64,000 bases of DNA from Bacteroidia bacterium (GTDB taxonomy: Bacteria > Bacteroidota > Bacteroidia > SpSt-205), in assembly GCA_025059535.1 (NCBI GenBank), contig JANXCX010000005.1, forward strand, positions 62,001 to 126,000. Reading direction: 5' to 3'. Numbering within the stretch: position 1 is the first letter of the stretch; every line of letters begins with the position of its first letter. Positions 57,538-64,000 of the stretch are shown here, one piece after another. The translations under genes and the position numbers were made by a program. Under the pieces are notes generated by a model, which saw only the letters and a program-made list of their open reading frames with translations, was not told the origin of the DNA and searched no databases.

Positions 57538-58084
57538 GGAATTTTCGCCACTCCGCTAGGCCCCACCTTCGCTCGTGAAGTACGACAATATCGCCCGCTC
57601 TTAGCCTCAAAAGTAGGGTATCGGCCCAAGTAGTGTGATATAAATAGTCTGGCATTAGCCAGTCCCATAATACAAGTCGCCACCCCTGCCACCTCTCCAA
57701 TCCTGTAAGATGGCCGTAGGGCGGCCTATACAGAGGCGCAAGAGGGATGCCAGCATTGGTCCATAATAGTTTGGCCTGGTGTAGTTTGGCCTTGAGGCTG
57801 AAAGGATGCCGCCAAGGACTTATATGGCTGTCTCCATGGAGCCCTATGGTGTGGCCCTCGGCTAAAAGCCGCGCGGCTAAGGCAGGCGTATGACGCGCTT
57901 CGTACCTGCTCCAAAGCCAAAAAAAGGTAGCCTTGGCCTGGTAGAGGGCTAGAAGGTCCAAAATCTGCTCGGTAGTGCTTCCCTGCGGGCCGTCGTCTAT
58001 AGTGAGATAAAACAAGCGACTCTGAGGTCTCGTAGGGACGTAGGCCCCAACTAGACGCTGGAAAAATCGGGGTAGGCGCCTCAA
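57425..58084 (-). CDS. Polysaccharide deacetylase (NodB homology, CE4)
   Basis: This is a 219-residue NodB-domain enzyme that removes acetyl groups from a glycan such as peptidoglycan or a surface polysaccharide. YLTIDDGPQGSTTEQILDLL has the catalytic and metal Asp residues, TIGLHGDSHISPW the metal His pair, LYRPPYGHL the RPPYG motif, and GDIVVLHERRW the final His. No signal peptide is obvious. Its ATG overlaps the upstream M43 gene (ATGA), and its 3' 113 bp are antisense to the end of the transglycosylase gene. Confidence 0.88.
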   Translation of the reverse strand: MRRLPRFFQRLVGAYVPTRPQSRLFYLTIDDGPQGSTTEQILDLLALYQAKATFFWLWSRYEARHTPALAARLLAEGHTIGLHGDSHISPWRHPFSLKAKLHQAKLLWTNAGIPLAPLYRPPYGHLTGLERWQGWRLVLWDWLMPDYLYHTTWADTLLLRLRAGDIVVLHERRWGLAEWRKFLSAAYASGWRAMALPVEEGPQLYGYSLSPALDRLCVE

Positions 58085-60213
58085 GGGTGGTGGGCGTAGC
58101 GGAGGCTCAACTGCCGATTAGGGCTATATAGGTGAATAAGGTAGACCCCTGCAGGTAGCGTAGCCGGTAGGGCAAAAGCATGTACCCCACCCGCCAACCA
58201 CGGCATAAACTCGGTATGCAGGAGCCGGCCTTGAAGGTCGTAGATAGCCCAGTTGAGATGGGTCTGGGGCTCTGGGAGGCTTATGTATATGCGCTGATCC
58301 GCCACCCACAGGCGCCATTCCGCTTTGGACGCCGTAAGCGGCGTAGGTAGGGTAGAGGTGAGTTCTACCTTGATATCATCTAGGTAAAGGTTATTTCCCC
58401 ATCCGGAAATCCCTTCAAAACGTAGGCGAATAGGGGCTAAGCCACGGTACTCATCTAACACTATCGTGGCCGTCTGCCAGGTACTTTCAGAGGGCAGAAA
58501 AATGGTGCCCGCAGTTGAACCAGGGGCTACAAGGCAAGAATCCGGATGGGTAGAAAGCGTACGTCCCCCACGGGTCCATAGAGGGCTCCAATTGCGCCCA
58601 CAGTCTGTGGAAATAAGCACGCGCAGAGTATCCGTATAGTCTAGCGGATACGAGGGGTAAGTACGAGTAGAGTCCCAGTAGCGAAGGCACGCATAGGCCC
58701 AAGAGAATCGGAGAAGGATATGTTTATCAGGCGGTACGCGAAAATCTAAGGGGGGGGTTACCCAACTATCCCGCTCCTTATAGTGCGAATAGGTGAAGAA
58801 GCTTAGCCGTAGGCTGGTAGAGGAGCGTCCATAGGCGCCCATAGGAGGGTCAGAGCTGCGGAAGCGTGTCCATGTAATGCGTCTATCTGGATTCTCCACA
58901 TAGCTATGGGCTGGGGGGAAGGCCGTACCTTCAAAACTCTCCTCATAAGGAAGGCTATACAGCGTATCATGAATTTGAATATAGCCCCTTTTGAGCAAGG
59001 TATCTTTACGCCCGCTGAGATTTTGTACAACTAGCTGAACATCATAAGTGCCTCTCTGACTGTAGGTAACGAGAGGGCACTGGCTAGTAGGATCATCGGC
59101 TTGACCTCCCTGAAAGGTCCAACTAAATTGCTGAGGTACCCCTAAACTGTAATCAAAGAACTGGATAGGTAGGCCGGCGCAACCTACCTGTGGTCGGGCG
59201 GTAAAATACGCCTTGAGGTACCCGTAAGCGCCTGTGCCCGTGAGTTGCGGCCGATCCGGATTAGTCAAAGGACGCAAACGGCTATTAGAGTTTTGGATAG
59301 CCCACCATATCCGCTGGCGCTGACCAGCAGAGAAATAGGTCATATTTGCGTCGCTTACATAGTCCATGTAGTTGCGCATATTGTCTGGGCGATCGGGGGG
59401 TGGGTCATTAGTACAGGTGTTTTGACGCGCTACAACGAAGTTGCCCGTGCGTACCGCTGTAGGAGGGGTGTCGCATACCCCATCGCCCGTGCTGCTGCAG
59501 TTGCCCCCGCAGCCGCCTTCAAAAGGATGGGCGAGAAAAAGATTATGTCCCAGTTCGTGCACTAAGGTGCGGCCACTGCGGCCACCCCCAGCCCCCCAAA
59601 AGAAGGGCGCTCCTACTACAGCCCCATAAACCGGACCGGGCGTAAAGGGAAAATACGCATAACCAGCGATACTGCCGCAATCGCTGCAGTTATTCCCCGT
59701 ACAGATTCGCGGGACTATCCATATGTTCAGGTATCGGTTTTGGTCCCAGGCCGTAGCCTGCTTCATGGAGGCATCCTGGGTTTCACGGCAAAAGTTAGGG
59801 CTGCTCCAGTTTAGCGGCGGCTGATTATAGCGCCAATACACCACCCCACTTGTGGGATTACCCTGAGGATCTTTAGTGGCTAAGGAGAATTCTACCTCCG
59901 TATCTACACCCGCATCCGAGTAGCCCTCCGTCTCAGGCACGCGCCGAAAATCCTCAAATACGCGCAGCATCTGCCGCCATATACGATCAGCGGCTATGCT
60001 ATCCTGTGAGCTGGAATAGATAACATGGAATACTACAGGAATGATATAGCGTGAAGGCGTGCAGGTGGGCGTGTGCTGGCGCGCCTGGGTAGGGTCAGGA
60101 AGAAAAGAGGGGGGAAGTTCTTGCAGTAAAGGAAGGGGGGCTGTCAGGCTAGGCGTACCACACCAGCTGGACTGAGCCTGGGCTAGGGCTAAGAGGAGAA
60201 TAATTCGGTACAT
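58081..60213 (-). CDS. Secreted M43 zinc metalloprotease with PKD domain and T9SS sorting domain
   Basis: This is a 710-residue protease. Signal peptide (residues 1-15, MYRIILLLALAQAQS), then a catalytic domain with HELGHNLFLAH (His219, His223, His229), the Cys-rich CGGNCSSTGDGVCDTPP loop and Met-turn YMDYVSDANMTYFSAGQ. A PKD-type domain (FTARPQVGCAGLPIQFFDYS, then YSQRGTYDVQLVVQNLSGR) is followed by a lectin-like module (residues about 420-625) and a T9SS sorting domain at the end (LNWAIYDLQGRLLHTEFMP, LPAGVYLIHLYSPNRQLSLR). It is a paralogue of the shorter M43 gene at 37778. A perfect TATATTTG box lies 5 nt before the ATG. Confidence 0.9.
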   Translation of the reverse strand: MYRIILLLALAQAQSSWCGTPSLTAPLPLLQELPPSFLPDPTQARQHTPTCTPSRYIIPVVFHVIYSSSQDSIAADRIWRQMLRVFEDFRRVPETEGYSDAGVDTEVEFSLATKDPQGNPTSGVVYWRYNQPPLNWSSPNFCRETQDASMKQATAWDQNRYLNIWIVPRICTGNNCSDCGSIAGYAYFPFTPGPVYGAVVGAPFFWGAGGGRSGRTLVHELGHNLFLAHPFEGGCGGNCSSTGDGVCDTPPTAVRTGNFVVARQNTCTNDPPPDRPDNMRNYMDYVSDANMTYFSAGQRQRIWWAIQNSNSRLRPLTNPDRPQLTGTGAYGYLKAYFTARPQVGCAGLPIQFFDYSLGVPQQFSWTFQGGQADDPTSQCPLVTYSQRGTYDVQLVVQNLSGRKDTLLKRGYIQIHDTLYSLPYEESFEGTAFPPAHSYVENPDRRITWTRFRSSDPPMGAYGRSSTSLRLSFFTYSHYKERDSWVTPPLDFRVPPDKHILLRFSWAYACLRYWDSTRTYPSYPLDYTDTLRVLISTDCGRNWSPLWTRGGRTLSTHPDSCLVAPGSTAGTIFLPSESTWQTATIVLDEYRGLAPIRLRFEGISGWGNNLYLDDIKVELTSTLPTPLTASKAEWRLWVADQRIYISLPEPQTHLNWAIYDLQGRLLHTEFMPWLAGGVHAFALPATLPAGVYLIHLYSPNRQLSLRYAHHP

Positions 60214-60218
60214 AAACT

Positions 60219-60226
60219 CAAATATA
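60219..60226 (-). promoter_or_regulatory. -7 box TATATTTG for the large M43 protease
   Basis: This perfect consensus lies 5 nt before ATG 60213, in the 15-bp gap after rnc. Confidence 0.65.
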
Positions 60227-60228
60227 GC

Positions 60229-60936
60229 CTATTCACTCAAAAGACGGAGAGCGGCTTTGGCGGCGGCTTGCTCAGCTTCTTTTTTGCGGGTACCTGTGCC
60301 TGTGCTAATTTCCTTACCATTCAGCCGCAGATGCACCAAAAATATCTCGCCTCGGGCGGTGCGTCGGCGCTCCTGAACGACAAATTCTACTTGACCCAGT
60401 TGCTTCTGCTGCACCAGCTCTAAGAGGCGCCCCTTGTAGTTGAATTCTGTGGCTTCCATGTAGCTCCAGTTGATAAAAGGAAAAATCCGCTTCTCTATGA
60501 ATCGGCGGGCCGCTTCGTAGCCTAAATCCATATAGATGGCGCCTATAACCGCTTCAACAATATCCGCTAGGTAATCCTGCCGTTTGGGAAGGATGGGTTC
60601 ATGGATAAAATTCGGGAGATGGAGGCGATGGGCGATACCTACTAAATGTTCGGTATTTACCACTTTGGCGCGCAGCTCGGTCATTTCCCCTTCGTCAAAG
60701 TGCCTATAATGTCTAAAGATGTAGTCTGTAACTACAACCTGCAAAACAGCATCCCCTAAGAACTCCAGACGCTCGTAGGACTCGGCGAGATAGGCATGGC
60801 GGGGCTGACCCGGAACGGGTAGCTTGAAAGCCGTACGATACCAGGAGAGGTCTCTAGGGAGGCTACCTATTAGCTTGGCTATGCGGCGATATTCGGACCT
60901 TTGGGGGCCGAAAAGCCAGCGCCACCATCGCTTCAT
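60229..60936 (-). CDS. rnc: Ribonuclease III
   Basis: RNase III cleaves double-stranded RNA during rRNA and mRNA processing. The 235-residue protein has the signature YERLEFLGDAVLQVVVTDYI with catalytic Glu/Asp, FDEGEMTELRAKVVNTEHL, and DIVEAVIGAIYMDLGY. A C-terminal dsRNA-binding domain ends in GTGTRKKEAEQAAAKAALRL. Its ATG overlaps the fabF stop (ATGA). The acpP-fabF-rnc order is a common bacterial cluster. Confidence 0.96.
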   Translation of the reverse strand: MKRWWRWLFGPQRSEYRRIAKLIGSLPRDLSWYRTAFKLPVPGQPRHAYLAESYERLEFLGDAVLQVVVTDYIFRHYRHFDEGEMTELRAKVVNTEHLVGIAHRLHLPNFIHEPILPKRQDYLADIVEAVIGAIYMDLGYEAARRFIEKRIFPFINWSYMEATEFNYKGRLLELVQQKQLGQVEFVVQERRRTARGEIFLVHLRLNGKEISTGTGTRKKEAEQAAAKAALRLLSE

Positions 60937-62168
60937 TCCTCATACCTCTTGAACACAAGACAGGCATTATGGCCACCAAAGCCGAAACTATTACTTAGCG
61001 CATATCGGATGGGGCGCCTTTGAGGCGTATGAAAAGTATAATTCAGATCGCACTCTGGGTCATCCGTGAAGTGGTTGATAGTAGGATGGACTATTTGGTG
61101 GTAGATGGAAAGAATGGTGGCTACGGCTTCTACTGCGCCTGCCGCGCCAAGGAGATGACCTATCATGGATTTAGTGGAACTGATATTGAGTTTGTAGGCA
61201 TGCTCGCCAAAAACGGTTTTGATGGCTTGGGTTTCGGAAACATCTCCGAGGGGCGTAGAGGTGCCGTGGACATTGATGTAATCTACCTCTTCGGGGCGTA
61301 TCTGGGCGGAGGCGAGGGCACGCTGCATAACTAAGGCCGCACCTTTAGCGCAAGGGGCGGTAATGTGGTAAGCATCGGCTGAGAGACCTACACCCGCTAT
61401 TTCGGCATAAATGCGGGCGCCACGCCGGCGGGCATGCTCCAGCTCCTCCAATACAAGGGCGGCTGCCCCCTCCCCTAGCACAAAGCCATCTCGGTCCTTG
61501 TCAAAAGGCCGACTAGCCGTCTTAGGGTCATCATTTCGTTCAGATAAGGCGCGCATGGCATTGAACCCACCTACTCCAGCTTCGTTTATAGGAGCCTCGC
61601 TACCTCCTACTACCATAACGTCCGCCATGCCAGCCCGAATCAAAAGAAATCCATCCGCAATAGCGTTCGCCGACGAGGTACAGGCCGATACCGTCGCATA
61701 ATTAGGCCCCCGATAGCCATACTTAATAGAGATATGGCCTGCCGCAATATCTATGATCATTTTAGGAATGAAGAAAGGGCTGAAGCGAGGGGTACCGCCG
61801 GATTGCGTATAAGCCTTAATCTCCTCCATAAACGAATAAAGCCCACCAATCCCCGAGGCGAAAATGATTCCCACGCTGTCCTTATCAATAGAAGCTTGGG
61901 GGAGACCTGCATCCCCAATGGCCTCGTCGGCTGCTACAATAGCGTAGTGCGAAAAGGCATCCATTTTCCGCAGCTCGCGCCGGTCAATATACTTTGAGGC
62001 ATCAAAGCCTTTCAGCTCACAGGCGAAATGCGTCCTAAATGGCGAAGGATCAAACCGCGTAATATAGTCGGCCCCGCTTACGCCCTGCAAAAGGGCTTCC
62101 CAGTAACTCTTAACATCCAGACCGATAGGGGTCAAGGCCCCTAAGCCTGTAACTACCACGCGCCGCAT
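60933..62168 (-). CDS. fabF: 3-oxoacyl-[acyl-carrier-protein] synthase II
   Basis: FabF extends fatty acids by condensing acyl groups with malonyl-ACP. The 411-residue protein has the nucleophile Cys163 in ATVSACTSSANAIADG, the His pair in VHGTSTPLGDVSET and STKSMIGHLLGAAGA, and a terminal NSFGFGGHNACLVF motif. It overlaps acpP by 1 bp (TAATG) and rnc by 4 bp. Confidence 0.97.
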   Translation of the reverse strand: MRRVVVTGLGALTPIGLDVKSYWEALLQGVSGADYITRFDPSPFRTHFACELKGFDASKYIDRRELRKMDAFSHYAIVAADEAIGDAGLPQASIDKDSVGIIFASGIGGLYSFMEEIKAYTQSGGTPRFSPFFIPKMIIDIAAGHISIKYGYRGPNYATVSACTSSANAIADGFLLIRAGMADVMVVGGSEAPINEAGVGGFNAMRALSERNDDPKTASRPFDKDRDGFVLGEGAAALVLEELEHARRRGARIYAEIAGVGLSADAYHITAPCAKGAALVMQRALASAQIRPEEVDYINVHGTSTPLGDVSETQAIKTVFGEHAYKLNISSTKSMIGHLLGAAGAVEAVATILSIYHQIVHPTINHFTDDPECDLNYTFHTPQRRPIRYALSNSFGFGGHNACLVFKRYEE

Positions 62169-62407
62169 TACGCGCTGGCGTGTTCCTGAATATACTTAAT
62201 CGCATCCCCCACGGTTTCAATTTTCTCGGCTACTTCGTCGGGTATAGAGATACCGAATTCTTTTTCAAACTCCATAATTAGCTCCACGGTGTCTAGCGAG
62301 TCAGCACCCAAATCATTGGTGAAGGTGGCTTCATGCGTAACCTTCTCTGGCTCTACACCCAGTTTGCTTACAATAATGTTTCGGACGCGTTCTTCTATAC
62401 TGCTCAT
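62168..62407 (-). CDS. acpP: Acyl carrier protein
   Basis: This 79-residue carrier holds growing acyl chains on a phosphopantetheine arm. The modification site is Ser37 in [15 protein letters not shown]. The strongly acidic helix-bundle composition is typical. It leads the acpP-fabF-rnc operon. Its promoter box is 19 nt upstream, so unlike most genes here it has room for a short leader. Confidence 0.97.
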   Translation of the reverse strand: MSSIEERVRNIIVSKLGVEPEKVTHEATFTNDLGADSLDTVELIMEFEKEFGISIPDEVAEKIETVGDAIKYIQEHASA

Positions 62408-62426
62408 AGGTTTTGGGGTTTGAGGG

Positions 62427-62434
62427 CAAAGGTA
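62427..62434 (-). promoter_or_regulatory. -7 box TACCTTTG for acpP-fabF-rnc
   Basis: This perfect consensus lies 19 nt before ATG 62407. A TTG (minus strand) at 62454-62452 lies 17 bp upstream and may be a -33 element. Confidence 0.65.
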
Positions 62435-62445
62435 CGCATTCGGCG

Positions 62446-63243
62446 CTAATGCAACCCGGGTAGGAGAGCCTGACGCAGGCGGAGAAGCCAGGGCGAGCCT
62501 GGCGTAAGCACCGCTTGGCGTAGCCTAGGCAGGCGAGGAAGCGTGGGCTGAAGGCTAGGGGGGGCCAAGAAGCGCTCTCCCGTCTCTACCTCTTGGATAG
62601 GTAGATACCCCCAGGGCAGCGTTAGGCTCTCCTGCGGACTGCGCAAAAAAGCTAAAAATAAAAAGTGCCTATGGCTCAGAGCTATAAGCTCCTTCCAGGC
62701 GTCGTCGTGAAAGAATCCATCTGAAATAATTATTAGCAGGGCGCGGCGGGGATGCAAGCTGGCAAAGGTGCGCAGTAAAGGGCGCAGGAAGGTTTTTCGG
62801 CCTTTTGGCGGGCGGGCCAGTAGAGCCTCCAAGCTACCCCAAATGAACCGCTCCCCTTTACGCGCCGGCGAAAAGGCCTCCACGCGCTCGGTGAAACTTA
62901 GCCAGCGTACTCGGTCTCCGTTGAGCTGAGCGGCCCAACCGAAAGTAGCCGCCACTTCTAAGCTCAGCTGGGCTTTAGTTGGAGGCGTACGCATGGAAAG
63001 GCTTCGGTCCAGCGCAATCACGCAGGTAAGCTCGCGCTCTTCCTGCCCTAAGCGCACATAAGGCTGATTCTTGCGTGCACTCAGACTCCAGTGGATACGC
63101 CGCCAATCCTCCCCCGGCACATACGGCCGCGCATCGGCAAACTCTATGCCCTCGCCGCGAAAAACCGAACGATACGGCCCCACAAGCCAGGAAGCCACCG
63201 GACGTCTTAGCCGCCAACGTAGGCGTTCCACAAACTTAGCCAT
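62446..63243 (-). CDS. DUF58 domain protein (VWA-like), MoxR-associated type
   Basis: This 265-residue protein has the DUF58 motif [20 protein letters not shown] followed by [20 protein letters not shown], and then a von Willebrand A-like core starting [14 protein letters not shown] with a DxSxS-type metal site. Members are usually encoded beside MoxR ATPases and Bat proteins and act in envelope or protein-maturation processes. No MoxR gene is in view; it could lie elsewhere. The ATG at 63243 is 29 bp from the divergent YfhO-like gene. Confidence 0.85.
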   Translation of the reverse strand: MAKFVERLRWRLRRPVASWLVGPYRSVFRGEGIEFADARPYVPGEDWRRIHWSLSARKNQPYVRLGQEERELTCVIALDRSLSMRTPPTKAQLSLEVAATFGWAAQLNGDRVRWLSFTERVEAFSPARKGERFIWGSLEALLARPPKGRKTFLRPLLRTFASLHPRRALLIIISDGFFHDDAWKELIALSHRHFLFLAFLRSPQESLTLPWGYLPIQEVETGERFLAPPSLQPTLPRLPRLRQAVLTPGSPWLLRLRQALLPGLH

Positions 63244-63248
63244 GCCTG

Positions 63249-63256
63249 CGAAGTTG
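63249..63256 (-). promoter_or_regulatory. Weak -7 box CAACTTCG for the DUF58 gene
   Basis: This is a six-of-eight match to TAnnTTTG, 5 nt before ATG 63243. It is listed only because spacing and position match the other boxes. Confidence 0.25.
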
Positions 63257-63258
63257 GA

Positions 63259-63266
63259 TAACTTTG
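63259..63266 (+). promoter_or_regulatory. -7 box TAACTTTG for the YfhO-like gene
   Basis: This perfect consensus lies 6 nt before ATG 63273, in the 29-bp gap shared with the DUF58 gene. Confidence 0.65.
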
Positions 63267-63272
63267 ACCTAT

Positions 63273-64000
63273 ATGGCTAAAAAATGGCTAATTGAGTGGG
63301 TTCTGCCCCTAAGTCTTCTTATAGCGGTAAGTGGGCTTTACTTTTTTCCCTACTATGAAGGCTATCGGTTTAGAGCAGCCGATCAAGAGCAAGTAAACTA
63401 CATGGGCTATCCAATGGAGAAATGGCATAAGGAGACGGGCAAACAGCCTTTTTGGGCGCCTAATCTTTTCTCAGGGATGCCCGCCTACCTCGTATACTAT
63501 CCCGAAAAGATCGGCTACTTCCCCCTTATACGAGAACTTATAGGAAAGCTGATGCGGCACTATCCACCAGCTATTTTTCTGGTAGGGCTTTTGGGCTTTT
63601 TTCTCCTTCTGCGGGTGGAGGGGGTAGGATGGGGGTGGGCGCTAGGCGGCGCATTCGGCTTTGCGCTTACTAGCTACTACACTAATATGATTGTGGCGAC
63701 CCATTGGGGCAAAAGCAATGTGATTTTCCAAGTGCCCTATCTCTTAGCGGGGATGGGTTTGCTCCACCGCGGGCGGTGGGGATGGGGTGTAGTGCTGGCC
63801 CTCTCGGGCTGGGCTGGTATGGTAGGGGGCCACCACCCGCAGATGCTGTATTATTCGCTTCTAGTCGTGGCGGCCTACGAGGTAGCTTGGCTAGTTCGGA
63901 CCTGGCAGAATCGCAACTGGGCCCAGTATGGCTGGAGTATTGGGCTTATAGGGCTTACGGCCGCAATAGGCGGACTTTCGCACATCAATAGGCTTTTGCC
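63273..64000 (+). CDS. YfhO-like polytopic membrane protein, N-terminal part
   Basis: The first 242 codons of a gene that continues beyond the window. The translation begins MAKKWLIEWVLPLSLLIAV with a first membrane helix, then a periplasmic stretch with WHKETGKQPFWAPNLFSGMP, and several further helices (AIFLVGLLGFFLLLRVEG, WGWALGGAFGFALTSYYTN). The FWAPNLFSGMPAY motif and the topology match the large YfhO-type membrane proteins common in Bacteroidota, thought to act in glycosylation of envelope polymers. The C-terminal part is missing here, so length and completeness are unknown. Confidence 0.8.
   Translation, partial: MAKKWLIEWVLPLSLLIAVSGLYFFPYYEGYRFRAADQEQVNYMGYPMEKWHKETGKQPFWAPNLFSGMPAYLVYYPEKIGYFPLIRELIGKLMRHYPPAIFLVGLLGFFLLLRVEGVGWGWALGGAFGFALTSYYTNMIVATHWGKSNVIFQVPYLLAGMGLLHRGRWGWGVVLALSGWAGMVGGHHPQMLYYSLLVVAAYEVAWLVRTWQNRNWAQYGWSIGLIGLTAAIGGLSHINRLL

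Noticed and set aside
1..64000. tRNA, rRNA, insertion sequences, integrases, phage genes, CRISPR arrays
   Set aside because: None seen. Gaps are too short for tRNA genes, and no transposase, integrase or repeat-spacer pattern appears in either strand as far as I can read.

Overview
The window looks like a chromosomal segment from a member of the Bacteroidota, probably a thermophile or a lineage from a warm habitat. The evidence is the Bacteroidota -7 promoter box TAnnTTTG in almost every start-proximal gap, four secreted proteins that end in type IX secretion (T9SS) sorting domains, two M43 pappalysin-type proteases, a DUF6580 protein and a UbiB/ABC1 kinase of the form seen in this phylum. 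Arg/Tyr/Trp-rich proteins and an M32 'Taq' carboxypeptidase hint at heat adaptation, but that is inference. The window is densely packed with protein genes: about 59 CDS, no tRNA, rRNA, IS element, CRISPR array or prophage that I can see, and no gene-free stretch above 130 bp.

Layout. 1-7969 (minus): a run of proton-translocating transhydrogenase (pntA1, pntA2, pntB), malate synthase, isocitrate lyase, a hotdog thioesterase, dapD and a small outer-membrane protein, then a separately promoted M32 carboxypeptidase. 8004-16808 (plus): two glycosyltransferases, a UbiB-like kinase, and an oligopeptide-type ABC importer (binding lipoprotein and two permeases, no ATPase). 16764-18367 (minus): dnaX, split by a nine-A run that looks like a slippage site. 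18405-24806: a YdcF-like protein, a T9SS fibronectin-type protein, a phosphoesterase, a SPOR protein and an FG-GAP protein. 24809-28630 (minus): queC, frr, a sigma-54 response regulator and a thiolase in one operon. 28672-37323 (plus): a DUF6580 protein, a NeuD-like acyltransferase, purH, mreBCD, PBP2, rimO and a secreted unknown. 37302-38929 (minus): sixA and an M43 protease.

39004-43512 encodes a 1502-residue protein with the order two alpha/beta domains, nSTAND1-type NTPase, transmembrane helix, coiled coil, WD40 propeller, LysM. It is the most unusual gene here. 43534-48367 (plus): an outer-membrane protein, a cobalamin adenosyltransferase and the 2-methylcitrate cycle (prpC, prpD, prpB). 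48373-51000 (minus): a metallo-beta-lactamase-fold hydrolase, a peroxiredoxin, a secreted acidic unknown, and sufT-like and sufU iron-sulfur assembly genes. 51034-53495 (plus): an outer-membrane protein, the serine dehydratase beta subunit and a metal-site-less dihydroorotase homologue. 53446-54570 (minus): nspC. 54598-57537 (plus): tatA, gatA and an MltD-like lytic transglycosylase. 57425-62407 (minus): a polysaccharide deacetylase, a large M43 protease, rnc, fabF and acpP. 62446-63243 (minus): a DUF58 protein. 63273 to the end (plus): a YfhO-like membrane protein.

How the genes work together: the glyoxylate shunt, thiolase, thioesterase, methylcitrate cycle and B12 adenosyltransferase indicate growth on fatty acids, acetate or propionate, with transhydrogenase supplying NADPH. 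mre/PBP2, MltD and the LysM-bearing STAND protein concern the cell wall. Three themes stand out: (1) the -7 boxes sit only 4-8 nt before start codons, implying leaderless or near-leaderless mRNAs and back-to-back promoters in divergent gaps of about 30 bp; (2) dnaX has an A9 slippery run; (3) several signal peptides are encoded inside the 3' end of the upstream gene.
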